A stretch of 15,098 nt of DNA, taken from NCBI GenBank assembly GCA_009783865.1, contig WRCR01000036.1, positions 1 to 15,098 of the forward strand, in the 5' to 3' direction. Each line of letters begins with the position of its first letter. Position 1 is the stretch's first letter. The stretch comes from Planctomycetaceae bacterium (GTDB lineage Bacteria; Planctomycetota; Planctomycetia; Pirellulales; Thermoguttaceae). The translations under genes were made by a program, and so were the position numbers. Shown piece by piece: positions 6,157 to 14,581 of the stretch. The notes under the pieces are model-generated. The model ran no database searches. It saw only the letters and a program-made list of their open reading frames with translations, and was not told the origin of the DNA.

Positions 6157-6630
6157 ATGGACATCATTACCGGAAAATTTGGTCCCCGTGAAATCGCTTT
6201 CGCGGTCTCATTCGGAATACTGCTCGGACTTTTGCCGAAAGACAATCTAACCGCCGCAGCCATCGCCGTTGTGTTCTTCCTCTCCCGCGCAAATCTTGTA
6301 CTCGGCGTTGTCATCACAATTATTGTTTCCTTTCTGTCGCCGTTTTACTATCCGATTGCGCACCGCATCGGACTGGAAATCCTGACTTCGGACTTCGGAC
6401 AAGAATGGGGCGCAGCATTGTTTCAATATCCGCTCGTGCCGTGGTCGATGCTCGACAACACCGTCGTAATGGGTTCCTTTGCAACCGGTCTCGCACTTTT
6501 CCTGCCCGTCTGGTTCATCGTTTGGCTTCCGCTGAAACTCTTCTGGAAAAAAGAAGAAACGAAACAAAAAAAGAAGGAAGAATCAAAAGCAGGACCACTG
6601 ACAACAGAATATGTTTTGGAAAAAAAATAA
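6157..6630 (+). CDS. TIGR03546/DUF2062-like membrane protein
   Basis: From the ATG at 6157 the product has 157 residues. It starts with a short cytoplasmic segment (KFGPREIAFAVSFGILLGLLP), which matches the SPRQLALGFALGMILGL-type start of the TIGR03546 family. It then has about three further hydrophobic segments, the conserved YPIAHRIGLEIL and DNTVVMGSFATGLALFLPV motifs, and a Lys/Glu-rich tail. An upstream start at 6046 would overlap the preceding gene by 104 bp and add residues unlike the family, so I chose 6157. The family has no established function; it is often near glycosyltransferase or LPS-related genes, which fits the next gene. The end overlaps the glycosyltransferase start by 20 bp. 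Confidence 0.8.
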   Translation: MDIITGKFGPREIAFAVSFGILLGLLPKDNLTAAAIAVVFFLSRANLVLGVVITIIVSFLSPFYYPIAHRIGLEILTSDFGQEWGAALFQYPLVPWSMLDNTVVMGSFATGLALFLPVWFIVWLPLKLFWKKEETKQKKKEESKAGPLTTEYVLEKK

Positions 6631-7942
6631 TTATCTTCCCTTCATCATTCTTTTTCTAACGGCATTGATTGTCCGGCTTGGTGCCGCCGTCTATTGGGAA
6701 CAGCGCATTGTTCACAACAAAGATTTCAACCCCGGTGCAAGTTCACCGTTTTACTTCGGCGACAGCGATACCTATTGGCAACTCGGAAAAGCAATCGCCG
6801 AAGGCGAACCGTACAAATACGGCAGCAATTACATTCATCGGATGCCCGGCTATCCGGTCCTGCTCGCACCGCTGTTTCTAATTGGGGAGTTATCACTCCC
6901 CGCTCGTATTTTGGCGGCAAGAATCGAAAACATCATCTTCGGCGTATTGACCGTCTTTGCAGTCGTATTGCTGGCGCAGCAACTTTTCAATAACCGCAGC
7001 ATATCGCTGCTGGCGGGTTTCTTCGCTGCACTTGACCCGCTGCAAATCATAATGAGCGTAATGATACTGTCCGAAGCACCGTTCTGCTTTTTCATGATGC
7101 TGCAACTGCTGTTCTTCGTTAAAGGATTTGAGACGATTGAAAAAAAGAAATCAACGGCGGGATTGTGGTTTTTCATACTTTCCGGTTTGATGTACGCCGC
7201 TGCCGTTTATTGCCGACCGAGTTGGCTCTACTTCGTTCCATTTGCGGTGCTGCTTGGTATTATCTTTTGTCCGTATTCTTTCAAACGAATAATTTTTTCC
7301 GGTGCCGTTATTACAGCGGTGCTTGTACTTTGTCTTTTGCCGTGGTGGTACCGCAATTATCAAGTATCGGGACATTTCGTTTCAACGACTTTGCAGACGG
7401 GACCGGCATTTTACGACGGATTAAGTCCGACCGCAACCGGCAAGAGCGAGATGACATTTGTCGCCGTCTTTCAGGAAGAATTCTTCAGAGAAGAATTCAA
7501 AGAGCCGGGGGCTTACGCCCCCGTTTCCCCCGCTGCACTTGAATACAAACTCAACCAGAAGATGAAGGAAGCCGCAATCAACTGGGCGAAGAAACATCCT
7601 GACAAAGCACTGGAGTTAGCAATACGGAAATTCTTTCGTCTTTGGAACTTCTTTCCGAATGAAGAATCGTTCTCAAGCATAACGATGAAAATTGCGGTGT
7701 TTTGTTCGTTTTCACCGGTATTTCTTTTGGGCTTGTGCGGAGTCATCGGTTCATTTCGCCGGAGTGTTGACGTGATGATACTTTGGTATCCGGCAGTGTA
7801 TATTACGCTGCTGCACATGATATTCGTCAGTTCGATTCGCTACCGCTGTCCCGCGATGCTGGGTTTGGCAATCCTCGCAGCGTGGTGCGTTGTCGGGTTG
7901 TTGCAAGCACGTTGCAAATCTTCCCGCAAGGCGTTACAATAA
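6611..7942 (+). CDS. GT-C glycosyltransferase, GT39/83 (PMT/ArnT) type
   Basis: The 443-residue membrane protein has about ten hydrophobic segments. The first periplasmic loop carries the acidic motif FGDSDTYWQLGKAIAEG (Asp51, Asp53) and then YIHRMPGYPVLLAPLF, both typical of polyprenyl-phosphate-sugar-dependent GT-C enzymes related to PMT and ArnT. Such enzymes move a sugar from a lipid carrier to a protein or glycan on the outer face of the cytoplasmic membrane. A soluble stretch at about residues 265-345 includes AINWAKKHPDKALELAIRKF, a family feature before the last helices. It overlaps the TIGR03546-like gene by 20 bp. Two REP-like palindromes lie inside the frame, coding for residues near 92-97 and 299-305. 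Acceptor and donor cannot be told. Confidence 0.82.
   Translation: MFWKKNNYLPFIILFLTALIVRLGAAVYWEQRIVHNKDFNPGASSPFYFGDSDTYWQLGKAIAEGEPYKYGSNYIHRMPGYPVLLAPLFLIGELSLPARILAARIENIIFGVLTVFAVVLLAQQLFNNRSISLLAGFFAALDPLQIIMSVMILSEAPFCFFMMLQLLFFVKGFETIEKKKSTAGLWFFILSGLMYAAAVYCRPSWLYFVPFAVLLGIIFCPYSFKRIIFSGAVITAVLVLCLLPWWYRNYQVSGHFVSTTLQTGPAFYDGLSPTATGKSEMTFVAVFQEEFFREEFKEPGAYAPVSPAALEYKLNQKMKEAAINWAKKHPDKALELAIRKFFRLWNFFPNEESFSSITMKIAVFCSFSPVFLLGLCGVIGSFRRSVDVMILWYPAVYITLLHMIFVSSIRYRCPAMLGLAILAAWCVVGLLQARCKSSRKALQ
6884..6906. repeat. REP-like palindrome inside the glycosyltransferase gene
   Basis: GGGGAGT (6884-6890) and ACTCCCC (6895-6901) form a seven-pair stem with a TATC loop, followed by GCTCG. 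The CCCCGCTCGT right half matches the TCCCGCTCGT of the palindrome at 14568-14580. It is read in frame as GELSLPAR. Confidence 0.55.
7495..7523. repeat. REP-like palindrome inside the glycosyltransferase gene
   Basis: CGGGGGC (7506-7512) and GCCCCCG (7517-7523) form a seven-pair stem with a TTAC loop. The eleven bases before it, ATTCAAAGAGC (7495-7505), are identical to those before the palindrome at 10987. It is translated in frame as PGAYAPV. Confidence 0.6.
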
Positions 7943-7985
7943 CTGAACGGTTTGGACTTTCTTAACGTCAATTCGGAGTATCTTT

Positions 7986-9245
7986 ATGAAAAATTCCCGT
8001 GTCAGCCGCCGCAGTTTTTTGCGGTCGGCAATAAGTGCCGCAGCAGTTTCGCCGCTGGTTGTATCCGCTTCTGTTCTCGGCAGAGACGGAAGCGTGCCGC
8101 CTAATGAAAAAATCGTGTCTGCCTTCATCGGTATCGGCAGCCGCGCACAACAAGTGATGGGCGACTTCACATATTCCCGAAACAAGCCGTTTCACATCGT
8201 TGCGGTGTGCGACTGCTTCAAGAAACCGCTCGAAGAAGGACGTGTCCGCGTTAATCAAATCAACGGCAATGAAGATTGCAAAACCTACGCAAAGTACGAA
8301 GATATTCTTGCGCGTCCCGATATTGATGTCGTTGTTATAACAACTCCCGACCATTGGCATACAAAGATTGCAGTCGAAGCATGCAAGGCGGGAAAAGATG
8401 TTTTCTGCGAAAAGCCGCTCACGCTCACGCCGCTGGAATGCCGGCAGATAGTCGCAGCCGCCAGAAAGTATAACCGCGTTTGCACCAGCGGTTCACAGCG
8501 GGTAATGGAGGACTACGGCTACATGGCACCTATCGTCAAAAGCGGCGCGCTCGGCGAAGTCAAAGAAGCATATCTCGGAGTCGGCGGACCGCCCTTTGAT
8601 TTGTATTATCCCGAAGTGCCGATACCGGAAGGCGATGATTGGGATAGATGGCTCGGACCCGCACCGTGGGTGCCGTATCATCCCGAAAGATGCAGCGGAA
8701 GTTACGGCGGCGGCTGGCGAAACGGCTGGGACTACGGCAACGGCTTTCTTGCCGACTGGGGCGCGCATAAACTCGGCGGTATCCTTTATGTACTTGGTAT
8801 TGATGCCGAAGAGCCGGTCGAAATACTGCCGCCGAAATGTGAAAAGAACGATAAAGAATGGCTCGCCTGGGTCTATCCCAACGGCACAAGAATTTATCAC
8901 AGCGGTGCGCACGACATTACTCTTGTCGGAAGCGAACAGACCTTCAAACATCAACAAGACAGAAACAGAATCAAACCGCTGGGTCCGACTGACTTGCGCC
9001 GTTATGCACCCGGCGCGTATCGGCTTGCGGAGGACTTCGCCTATTGCGTCTATAACCGGACGAGACCGTTTCAGGACTTCGTCTATGGTGCAGCAACTGC
9101 TTTGGGCTGTCAACTTGCTAACATCACATATAAACTCAATCGTCCCTTGAAATGGAATGCGGTAACGACTTCGTTTGATGACGATGTTGCAGACCGCTTC
9201 GTGAGAAGACCGAAACGCTCACCGTATATTATCAAGGAGATATAA
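7986..9245 (+). CDS. GFO/IDH/MocA-family oxidoreductase with Tat signal
   Basis: The 419-residue protein has a twin-arginine signal (SRRSFLRSAISAAAV, residues 6-20) that would carry it folded into the periplasm. It then has a Rossmann fold with GIGSR at about 49-53, the HWHTKIAVEACKAGKDVFCEKP segment with the family's Glu-Lys-Pro at 142-144, and the C-terminal substrate domain with GGGWRNGWDYGNGFLADWGAH, typical of the planctomycete group. These enzymes use NAD(P) to oxidise or reduce sugars or cyclitols. GGAG at 7975-7978 supports the start. It precedes two more exported proteins on the same strand. The exact sugar is unknown, and nothing in the sequence shows whether the cofactor is co-exported. 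Confidence 0.9.
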   Translation: MKNSRVSRRSFLRSAISAAAVSPLVVSASVLGRDGSVPPNEKIVSAFIGIGSRAQQVMGDFTYSRNKPFHIVAVCDCFKKPLEEGRVRVNQINGNEDCKTYAKYEDILARPDIDVVVITTPDHWHTKIAVEACKAGKDVFCEKPLTLTPLECRQIVAAARKYNRVCTSGSQRVMEDYGYMAPIVKSGALGEVKEAYLGVGGPPFDLYYPEVPIPEGDDWDRWLGPAPWVPYHPERCSGSYGGGWRNGWDYGNGFLADWGAHKLGGILYVLGIDAEEPVEILPPKCEKNDKEWLAWVYPNGTRIYHSGAHDITLVGSEQTFKHQQDRNRIKPLGPTDLRRYAPGAYRLAEDFAYCVYNRTRPFQDFVYGAATALGCQLANITYKLNRPLKWNAVTTSFDDDVADRFVRRPKRSPYIIKEI

Positions 9246-9283
9246 CACCAGAACAAATTAAACACTTAACCAAAAATAAAAAT

Positions 9284-10969
9284 ATGAAACAAATATATTA
9301 CTTCACTCTTGCCGCTTTAATCGCGATTTGTCCGATTGTTTCGGCGTTTGCGTCCGAGACCTCCGATACGTTCAATGCGTTCCTTCCGAAAATCGCTGCG
9401 GAAGACCAAAACGAGAAAAAAGCCGCCCAGCAGGGTTTGATGAACCTTGTCCTGAAAAATAATGACCCCGCTGTCAGGAAAGAACTTCTTGAACTGATGA
9501 CGGCGCAGATTCAAAAAGACAATCCCGTTGAGACCTCGGTCTGGCTCATTCGTCTTATTGGTCAGACCGGTAATGATTCCTCCGTGCCTGTGCTGGGAAA
9601 ATTTATCGTCAACAAAGAGAAGCGCATTGCCGATGAAGCCATCAGAGCCCTAGCGTCCATTCCCGGCAGTGCTTCTGCTGCACTGTTGAAGTCATCGAAT
9701 TCACCGCTTGTGAAAGATGTATTGTTTGATACTGCTGACAGAGATGTCCGCAAGAAGAATGAGAACGAAACGAAGATGCCGCTGGCAATTTCACACGGTT
9801 CGGACGCAGCGGTTGCCGCATATCTTGCCGGATACAGCGGATTCGATAGCACCGCCAAATCGCAGGTGCTTGCCGGTTTGAAAGTGCGCGGCGATAAAAA
9901 GTACATCAAGTATGCTCTCGATGAATTGAAAAACGAAGACGATTTCATTCGGAGCAATGCAGTCGCTGCTGTTGCAACGATGGGCGGTGCGGAATATCTG
10001 CCGCAACTTCTTGAAGCCGCTTTTGACGACAAGACCCGTGATATTGCGAAACAGGCAATCATCCGCATCAACGACAGCAAGTTGGACGGAAAACTTGAAG
10101 CCGCTTTGAAATCGGAACAGGATTTTGGACGCTTTGAAGTTATTGCTGACCTTATGAAACAGCGGTGGAACCGAGGAATACTGCCGATACTCTTTGCGAA
10201 AGCAAAGGCGGCGGAAAGTCCCAATCGGCTGCAACTGCTGCGCATTGCTTCGGACTTGTCGGATAAATCGAACCTTGCCGACTTTGTTGCGGCATGGGAA
10301 TTGCTCACCGACAGAGGGCAGCGCGACCAAGCAGAACAGTTGATTGCCGGTATATCTGCCGGCGATGCGAGTGACGTTTTGAGACAGCGCAATGAAAAGA
10401 ATTATTACGCTATGTTTTCGATGCTGGGAAGAATCGGCGATGAGAAAGTACTTGCCGAAGTTCGTGAAAAGGTTTCGTCAGATAAAGAACGAAGAAGTGA
10501 CATTCTTCGTGCCTTGACGAACTGGGCTGACGGACGTGTGATTGACGACCTGCTGAAAGCAGCGGGCGATGCGGACTTTACGGATAACGACCGGATTTCT
10601 GCACTGCGGGCGTTTGCGCGGGTTGCTTCACTGCCGAATGACCAAATCAAAATCAAAGCGGGAGACCCCGAAAAAGTTGCCTTCCTCGAAAAGGGAATGG
10701 CGTTAGCGGTTCGCAATGACGAAAAGAATCTGATTTTGCAGCGGGCGGGACAAGTCCGTTGCGTTGAATCGCTGAAGTTTATTTTGAAGTATTTCGATGT
10801 GCCGGAACTTCGTCATCAGGTTTGCTGGTCGATTGTCGATTTAGCACATCACAACGACTTGCGCAGACAAAACAAAGAGTTGTTTGCGGAATCAGTGGAC
10901 CAAGTTCTGTCGGTGTCGAAAGACCAGATTCAACTCAATCGTGCGAAAACGTATCGAGAAGGGTTGTAG
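9284..10969 (+). CDS. exported HEAT-repeat protein
   Basis: The 561-residue product starts with a Sec signal peptide (MKQIYYFTLAALIAICPIV, with cleavage probably after AFA at about residue 23). The rest is made of paired helices typical of HEAT repeats, for example the units containing SVPVLGKFIVNKEKRIADEA, KYALDELKNEDDFIRSNAV and SDILRALTNWADGRVIDDLL. HEAT solenoids act as binding scaffolds; no catalytic motif is seen. Planctomycetes often have such proteins beside exported oxidoreductases, heme proteins or sulfatases, and here they flank it on both sides, so an envelope or glycan-degrading function is possible. The start is preceded by an A-rich stretch with no Shine-Dalgarno sequence. The stop is followed by a REP-like palindrome. 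Confidence 0.85.
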   Translation: MKQIYYFTLAALIAICPIVSAFASETSDTFNAFLPKIAAEDQNEKKAAQQGLMNLVLKNNDPAVRKELLELMTAQIQKDNPVETSVWLIRLIGQTGNDSSVPVLGKFIVNKEKRIADEAIRALASIPGSASAALLKSSNSPLVKDVLFDTADRDVRKKNENETKMPLAISHGSDAAVAAYLAGYSGFDSTAKSQVLAGLKVRGDKKYIKYALDELKNEDDFIRSNAVAAVATMGGAEYLPQLLEAAFDDKTRDIAKQAIIRINDSKLDGKLEAALKSEQDFGRFEVIADLMKQRWNRGILPILFAKAKAAESPNRLQLLRIASDLSDKSNLADFVAAWELLTDRGQRDQAEQLIAGISAGDASDVLRQRNEKNYYAMFSMLGRIGDEKVLAEVREKVSSDKERRSDILRALTNWADGRVIDDLLKAAGDADFTDNDRISALRAFARVASLPNDQIKIKAGDPEKVAFLEKGMALAVRNDEKNLILQRAGQVRCVESLKFILKYFDVPELRHQVCWSIVDLAHHNDLRRQNKELFAESVDQVLSVSKDQIQLNRAKTYREGL

Positions 10970-10976
10970 TAGAAAC

Positions 10977-11007
10977 ATTCAAAGAGCGGGGGACGATAGT
11001 CCCCCGA
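10977..11007. repeat. REP-like palindrome in the intergenic region
   Basis: CGGGGGAC (10987-10994) and GTCCCCCG (10999-11006) form a perfect eight-pair stem with a GATA loop, preceded by ATTCAAAGAGC (10977-10987), shared with the palindrome at 7506. It lies between the HEAT-repeat and HzsA-like genes. A T-run follows only 20 bases later (11027-11034), so it is a poor terminator. Confidence 0.65.
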
Positions 11008-11045
11008 CATTACCACTATTTATCTTTTTTTTCAACGAGAACACC

Positions 11046-14000
11046 ATGTACCGTCTAACATTATTACTTCTATTACTTTTCGTTCCTTCTGCGTTTGCCT
11101 ACGACAACGGACGGATTCCCGTCAACACACCGGAGTCCGCAAAGCGGATGGTCGAAAACCTTATCTCGGTCTTCGGCGAAAAGTATCCGAAAGGACCGGA
11201 ATATCTGAAACAACTCGACGCGGCAGCGCAAAAAATGCGGAAAGAACCGAAGAATGCCGACGCAAGAAAGCAATTCGAGGATATACTCCGCGAAGCCGCT
11301 CTTGCGAATCCGCTTCTCGACTTCGATAAGATTCTTATCACGCGCCGCAACACACAAAAGGGCTGGGGATTCGTCGCTCTTAACGCTTATACCAACGATG
11401 TCATCAACCGCAAGGGCTGGGACAATGAACTTGCCGTCATTGAAAATCTCCGCACAACGCCGAAGTTGACTTCGTTATACAAACATCCCGACACCGCAAT
11501 CATGCGGGACGTTGACCTCAACTTTGACGGCAAACGGATTTTATTCTCCTCCATCAACGAACAAGGACGCTGGGCTGTCTTTCAAATCAACATCGACGGC
11601 AGCGGTCTCAAGGAATTGACACCGCCTGCTCAAGAAGATGTCGATTGGTTCGATGCCTGTTATCTTCCCGAAGAAGGGTATATAATTTCCGCTTCAACAG
11701 CCGGTATGCAGGGACTTCCCTGTGAAAACGGCAACAGGGTAATGGTCAACCTTTACCGTGTCAATACGGCGGCGGAGCCGAAAAGAGCGCGGCAATTGAC
11801 CTTCGAACAGGATAGCGATTGGCATCCGACCGTTATGAACGATGGGCGCGTTTTGTATCTGCGCTGGGAATATGCCGATATACCGCATTACATGAGCCGC
11901 ATCCTTTTTACGATGCAGCCCGACGGAAGACAGCAGCGGGCAATTTGGGGCAGCGGGTCATATTTCCCAACCGCTTATAAGAATCCGCGTGTAATACCGG
12001 GACAATCCAGCATGGTCGTCGGCGTTGCAAGCGGACATCATACGCAGGGGACCAGACACGGCGAAGGTATTGCCGAAGCCGGTCGATTGATTCTCATCAA
12101 TCCCGAAATTGCAACTAAGTATCCGTTCCGCTTTGACCCCGTCTCGAAAGAATGGGGCGCGCCGCTGACGCATTTGAATGTATTCCCGCGAACATTTCCG
12201 AAAGAGAAAACCGGCGTGATTCAGGAAATACCCGGCTGGGGAGAAGAAGTCGTCGGCAACGTTTATGATAATCAAGGCGGTGCAGGCAAGTACCGCTTTG
12301 CTCATCCGTATCCGCTCAACGAAAATTATTTTCTCGTCAGTATGCGGACTGATAATCAGGGAATGTTCGGACTTTATCTCGTTGACCGCTTTGATAACAT
12401 GACGAAAATCATGGATTCGCCGACAGATTCGTTCTTTCAGGCAATTCCGATGAAAGAACAGACAAGACCGCCGGTTAGAATGGATAACACCGACCCTTCG
12501 CAGACGACCGGCACGATGTTCATCACCGATGTTTATGAAGGCGGCGGATTAAAAGGTGTTCCGCGCGGAGTCGCTAAATCGCTGCGCATTTTCGCTTATC
12601 ATTTCGGATACCGCAAAAGCGGCGGACATGAGTCGGTGGGAATGGTTTCGAGTTGGGACATCAAACGGATACTTGGTACCGTTCCGATTGAAGAAGACGG
12701 TTCAGCGAGTTTCAATGTACCTTCTAACACACCGCTTTCGATTCAGGTTCTCGACAAAGACGGCAGAGCGATTCAAGTGATGCGTTCTTGGACACTTTGT
12801 ATGCCCGGCGAACAGCAGTCGTGCATCGGCTGCCACGAAACACCGCTGGAAGTAACACCTAACAAACGGGTTATCGCCGGAGGAAAACCGCCGCGGGACA
12901 TCACGCCTTGGCGCGGTCCGGCAAGACCTTTCGGCTATGAGGCGGAGATTCAACCGATGCTTGAATCGAAATGTATCAGTTGCCATAACGACCAAACGAA
13001 AGAGAAGCGCAATATGCTTTCCTTTGAAGCACATAAGACCGGCGATTGGCGCACCGATACTTCGTATGCAGCGTTGAATCCGTTCTTTTGGAGAACGGGT
13101 CCCGAACCCGACCTCGATATGCTTCCGCCGATGGATTATCACGCCAGTGTCAGCGAACTGATACAGCGTTTCCAAAAAGATCAATTTACCGGAAAAGGGC
13201 ATTACGGACTGCAACTTGCGCCGGAGGACTGGGACAGGTTCAACACGTGGATTGACTTGAATGTACCATATCGGGGACAATGGACTAATCCTGAACAGGA
13301 AAAACGCCGTTATGAATTAGCGATGCTTTACGCCGGTCTCGATACCAATCCTGAAGAGGAATACCGCCAATCCCTTGTTGCCGCAAAGACGGAAACGGTT
13401 AGCAATCCGAAACTCACGCCGGAACAACTCGATGAAGTTATCAAGAAATACACGGCAGCGGACAATCTCAAGGCGGAGAACTTCCCGTTTGATGCCGCAA
13501 CTGCTCAAAAGATGCAAAGCGGAGACAAGGTTCGCACTGCGTTGATAATTGAATTGGGCAAAGAAGCGGAACCTTCTGCGGAATTGGGCTTTCCGGGTAA
13601 CCCCGATTTAGCGTGGATGCCATCCACTCAACAGTTGGTTTCACCGCCGATAGTTGCATCGAAAATTGACCTCGGTGAGAACCGCCGTTTGACTTTCGTG
13701 AAAATTCCCGCAGGTAGTTTCGTGATGGGACAACTCGACGGTATGTCGGACGAACAGAATCGGAAGGTAGTTAAAATCGAGAAGCCGTTCTGGATTTGCG
13801 AAACGGAAATTACCAATGGTCAATACGGGATTTACGACCCGCATCATGACACGCGGTATTTACGGGAAGACGGCAAAGACCATATTGTTCCCGGCTACAT
13901 TGCGAATCATCCCAGTCAGCCGGTTGCGAGAGTCACATATCAGGAAGCGGAAAAGTTCTGCGAATGGGTGACGAAAAAACTCGGCGGGAATCTTGTCTGC

Positions 14001-14468
14001 CGTCTGCCGTCGGAAGCGCAATGGGAATGGGCAGCCCGCGCCGGAACGGAAACCCCGTTCTGGTATGGAGATAGGGATACCGACTTCTCGAAGTTTGCGA
14101 ATCTTTCCGGCGAGGAAGTCCGCTGGACTTATACCGTTTGGGAGGCGGGAAGCGTTGTTCATTTGCGCCGCCCGTATCCGGCGGATTCAATTTTCCCGCT
14201 GCGGGACAATCGGTTCACGGACAAGTGGTTCGTTGTTGATTACGTGAAACAGTATGAACCGAATCCGTGGGGCTTGTACGATGTCATCGGCAATGTTTGG
14301 GAATGGACGGTACCGGAAGCCGCTAACACACCGAAGGGAAAAGTAGTTGCCCGCGGCGGAAGTTGGAAAGACCGCCCGAAGGTTGTCGGCGCAGCCGCCC
14401 GTGTGATTTATGAACCGTGGCAAAAGGTTATGAACGTCGGTTTAAGACCGATTATTGTAGAGGAGTAA
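11046..14468 (+). CDS. exported HzsA-like beta-propeller, diheme and SUMF1-domain fusion protein
   Basis: The chosen ATG at 11046 gives 1140 residues and a clear signal peptide (MYRLTLLLLLLFVPSAFA); the longer frame from 10884 would overlap the preceding gene and bury that signal. Domains in order: a helical N-terminus, a WD40/PD40-like propeller at about 155-480 (DVDLNFDGKRILFSSINEQG, then SDWHPTVMNDGRVLYLRWEY), a region ending in two c-type heme motifs CIGCH (593-597) and CISCH (643-647), and from about 876 to the end a SUMF1/EgtB/PvdO domain (VKIPAGSFVMG, RLPSEAQWEWAARAG, GNVWEWT, ARGGSW). The arrangement matches planctomycete HzsA-related proteins. The last domain lacks the paired cysteines of true formylglycine-generating enzymes. 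It probably acts in the periplasm in electron transfer or binding; the substrate is unknown. Confidence 0.88.
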   Translation: MYRLTLLLLLLFVPSAFAYDNGRIPVNTPESAKRMVENLISVFGEKYPKGPEYLKQLDAAAQKMRKEPKNADARKQFEDILREAALANPLLDFDKILITRRNTQKGWGFVALNAYTNDVINRKGWDNELAVIENLRTTPKLTSLYKHPDTAIMRDVDLNFDGKRILFSSINEQGRWAVFQINIDGSGLKELTPPAQEDVDWFDACYLPEEGYIISASTAGMQGLPCENGNRVMVNLYRVNTAAEPKRARQLTFEQDSDWHPTVMNDGRVLYLRWEYADIPHYMSRILFTMQPDGRQQRAIWGSGSYFPTAYKNPRVIPGQSSMVVGVASGHHTQGTRHGEGIAEAGRLILINPEIATKYPFRFDPVSKEWGAPLTHLNVFPRTFPKEKTGVIQEIPGWGEEVVGNVYDNQGGAGKYRFAHPYPLNENYFLVSMRTDNQGMFGLYLVDRFDNMTKIMDSPTDSFFQAIPMKEQTRPPVRMDNTDPSQTTGTMFITDVYEGGGLKGVPRGVAKSLRIFAYHFGYRKSGGHESVGMVSSWDIKRILGTVPIEEDGSASFNVPSNTPLSIQVLDKDGRAIQVMRSWTLCMPGEQQSCIGCHETPLEVTPNKRVIAGGKPPRDITPWRGPARPFGYEAEIQPMLESKCISCHNDQTKEKRNMLSFEAHKTGDWRTDTSYAALNPFFWRTGPEPDLDMLPPMDYHASVSELIQRFQKDQFTGKGHYGLQLAPEDWDRFNTWIDLNVPYRGQWTNPEQEKRRYELAMLYAGLDTNPEEEYRQSLVAAKTETVSNPKLTPEQLDEVIKKYTAADNLKAENFPFDAATAQKMQSGDKVRTALIIELGKEAEPSAELGFPGNPDLAWMPSTQQLVSPPIVASKIDLGENRRLTFVKIPAGSFVMGQLDGMSDEQNRKVVKIEKPFWICETEITNGQYGIYDPHHDTRYLREDGKDHIVPGYIANHPSQPVARVTYQEAEKFCEWVTKKLGGNLVCRLPSEAQWEWAARAGTETPFWYGDRDTDFSKFANLSGEEVRWTYTVWEAGSVVHLRRPYPADSIFPLRDNRFTDKWFVVDYVKQYEPNPWGLYDVIGNVWEWTVPEAANTPKGKVVARGGSWKDRPKVVGAAARVIYEPWQKVMNVGLRPIIVEE

Positions 14469-14474
14469 CGGTAC

Positions 14475-14581
14475 AACGAGCGGGAAACTGCGTTTCCCGC
14501 TTTACAAAAAAGACGTTTTGTTGTCTCATTACAAAAAAGACGTTTTGTTATGGAAGCGGGAAACGGAGTTTCCCGCTCGTT
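14475..14581. repeat. twin REP-like palindrome element (BIME-like)
   Basis: Two almost identical hairpins, AGCGGGAAAC/GTTTCCCGCT at 14479-14501 and 14555-14577, each have a ten-pair stem and a three-base loop. The outer sequences AACGAGCGGGAAAC (14475-14488) and GTTTCCCGCTCGTT (14568-14581) form a 14-bp inverted repeat around the whole unit. This fits the paired palindromes mobilised by REP-associated tyrosine transposases. The right end touches the stop codon of the Y1 gene next door. Confidence 0.75.
14502..14549. repeat. pair of identical 21-bp direct repeats inside the REP element
   Basis: The 21 bases at 14502-14522 recur exactly at 14529-14549, six bases apart. Each contains ACAAAA and TTTTGT arms around AAGACG, so each can form its own small hairpin. 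They fill the space between the two large palindromes. Confidence 0.75.

Noticed and set aside
8493..9113. 206-codon minus-strand frame opposite the oxidoreductase
   Set aside because: It lies fully within the conserved oxidoreductase coding sequence and resembles no known protein.
9562..10392. 276-codon minus-strand frame opposite the HEAT-repeat gene
   Set aside because: It is antisense to a clear repeat protein, is Ser-rich and low in complexity, and has no family features.
10987..11006. Palindrome as a rho-independent terminator
   Set aside because: No T-run follows directly, and the shared flank with the copy at 7506 fits a repeat family better.
10884..11045. Upstream extension of the HzsA-like protein
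   Set aside because: It overlaps the HEAT-repeat gene by 86 bp and would hide a good signal peptide that begins at the ATG at 11046.
12702..13280. 192-codon minus-strand frame opposite the heme-motif region
   Set aside because: The plus strand encodes CxxCH motifs and a recognised domain here; the antisense product is Arg-rich and unrecognised.
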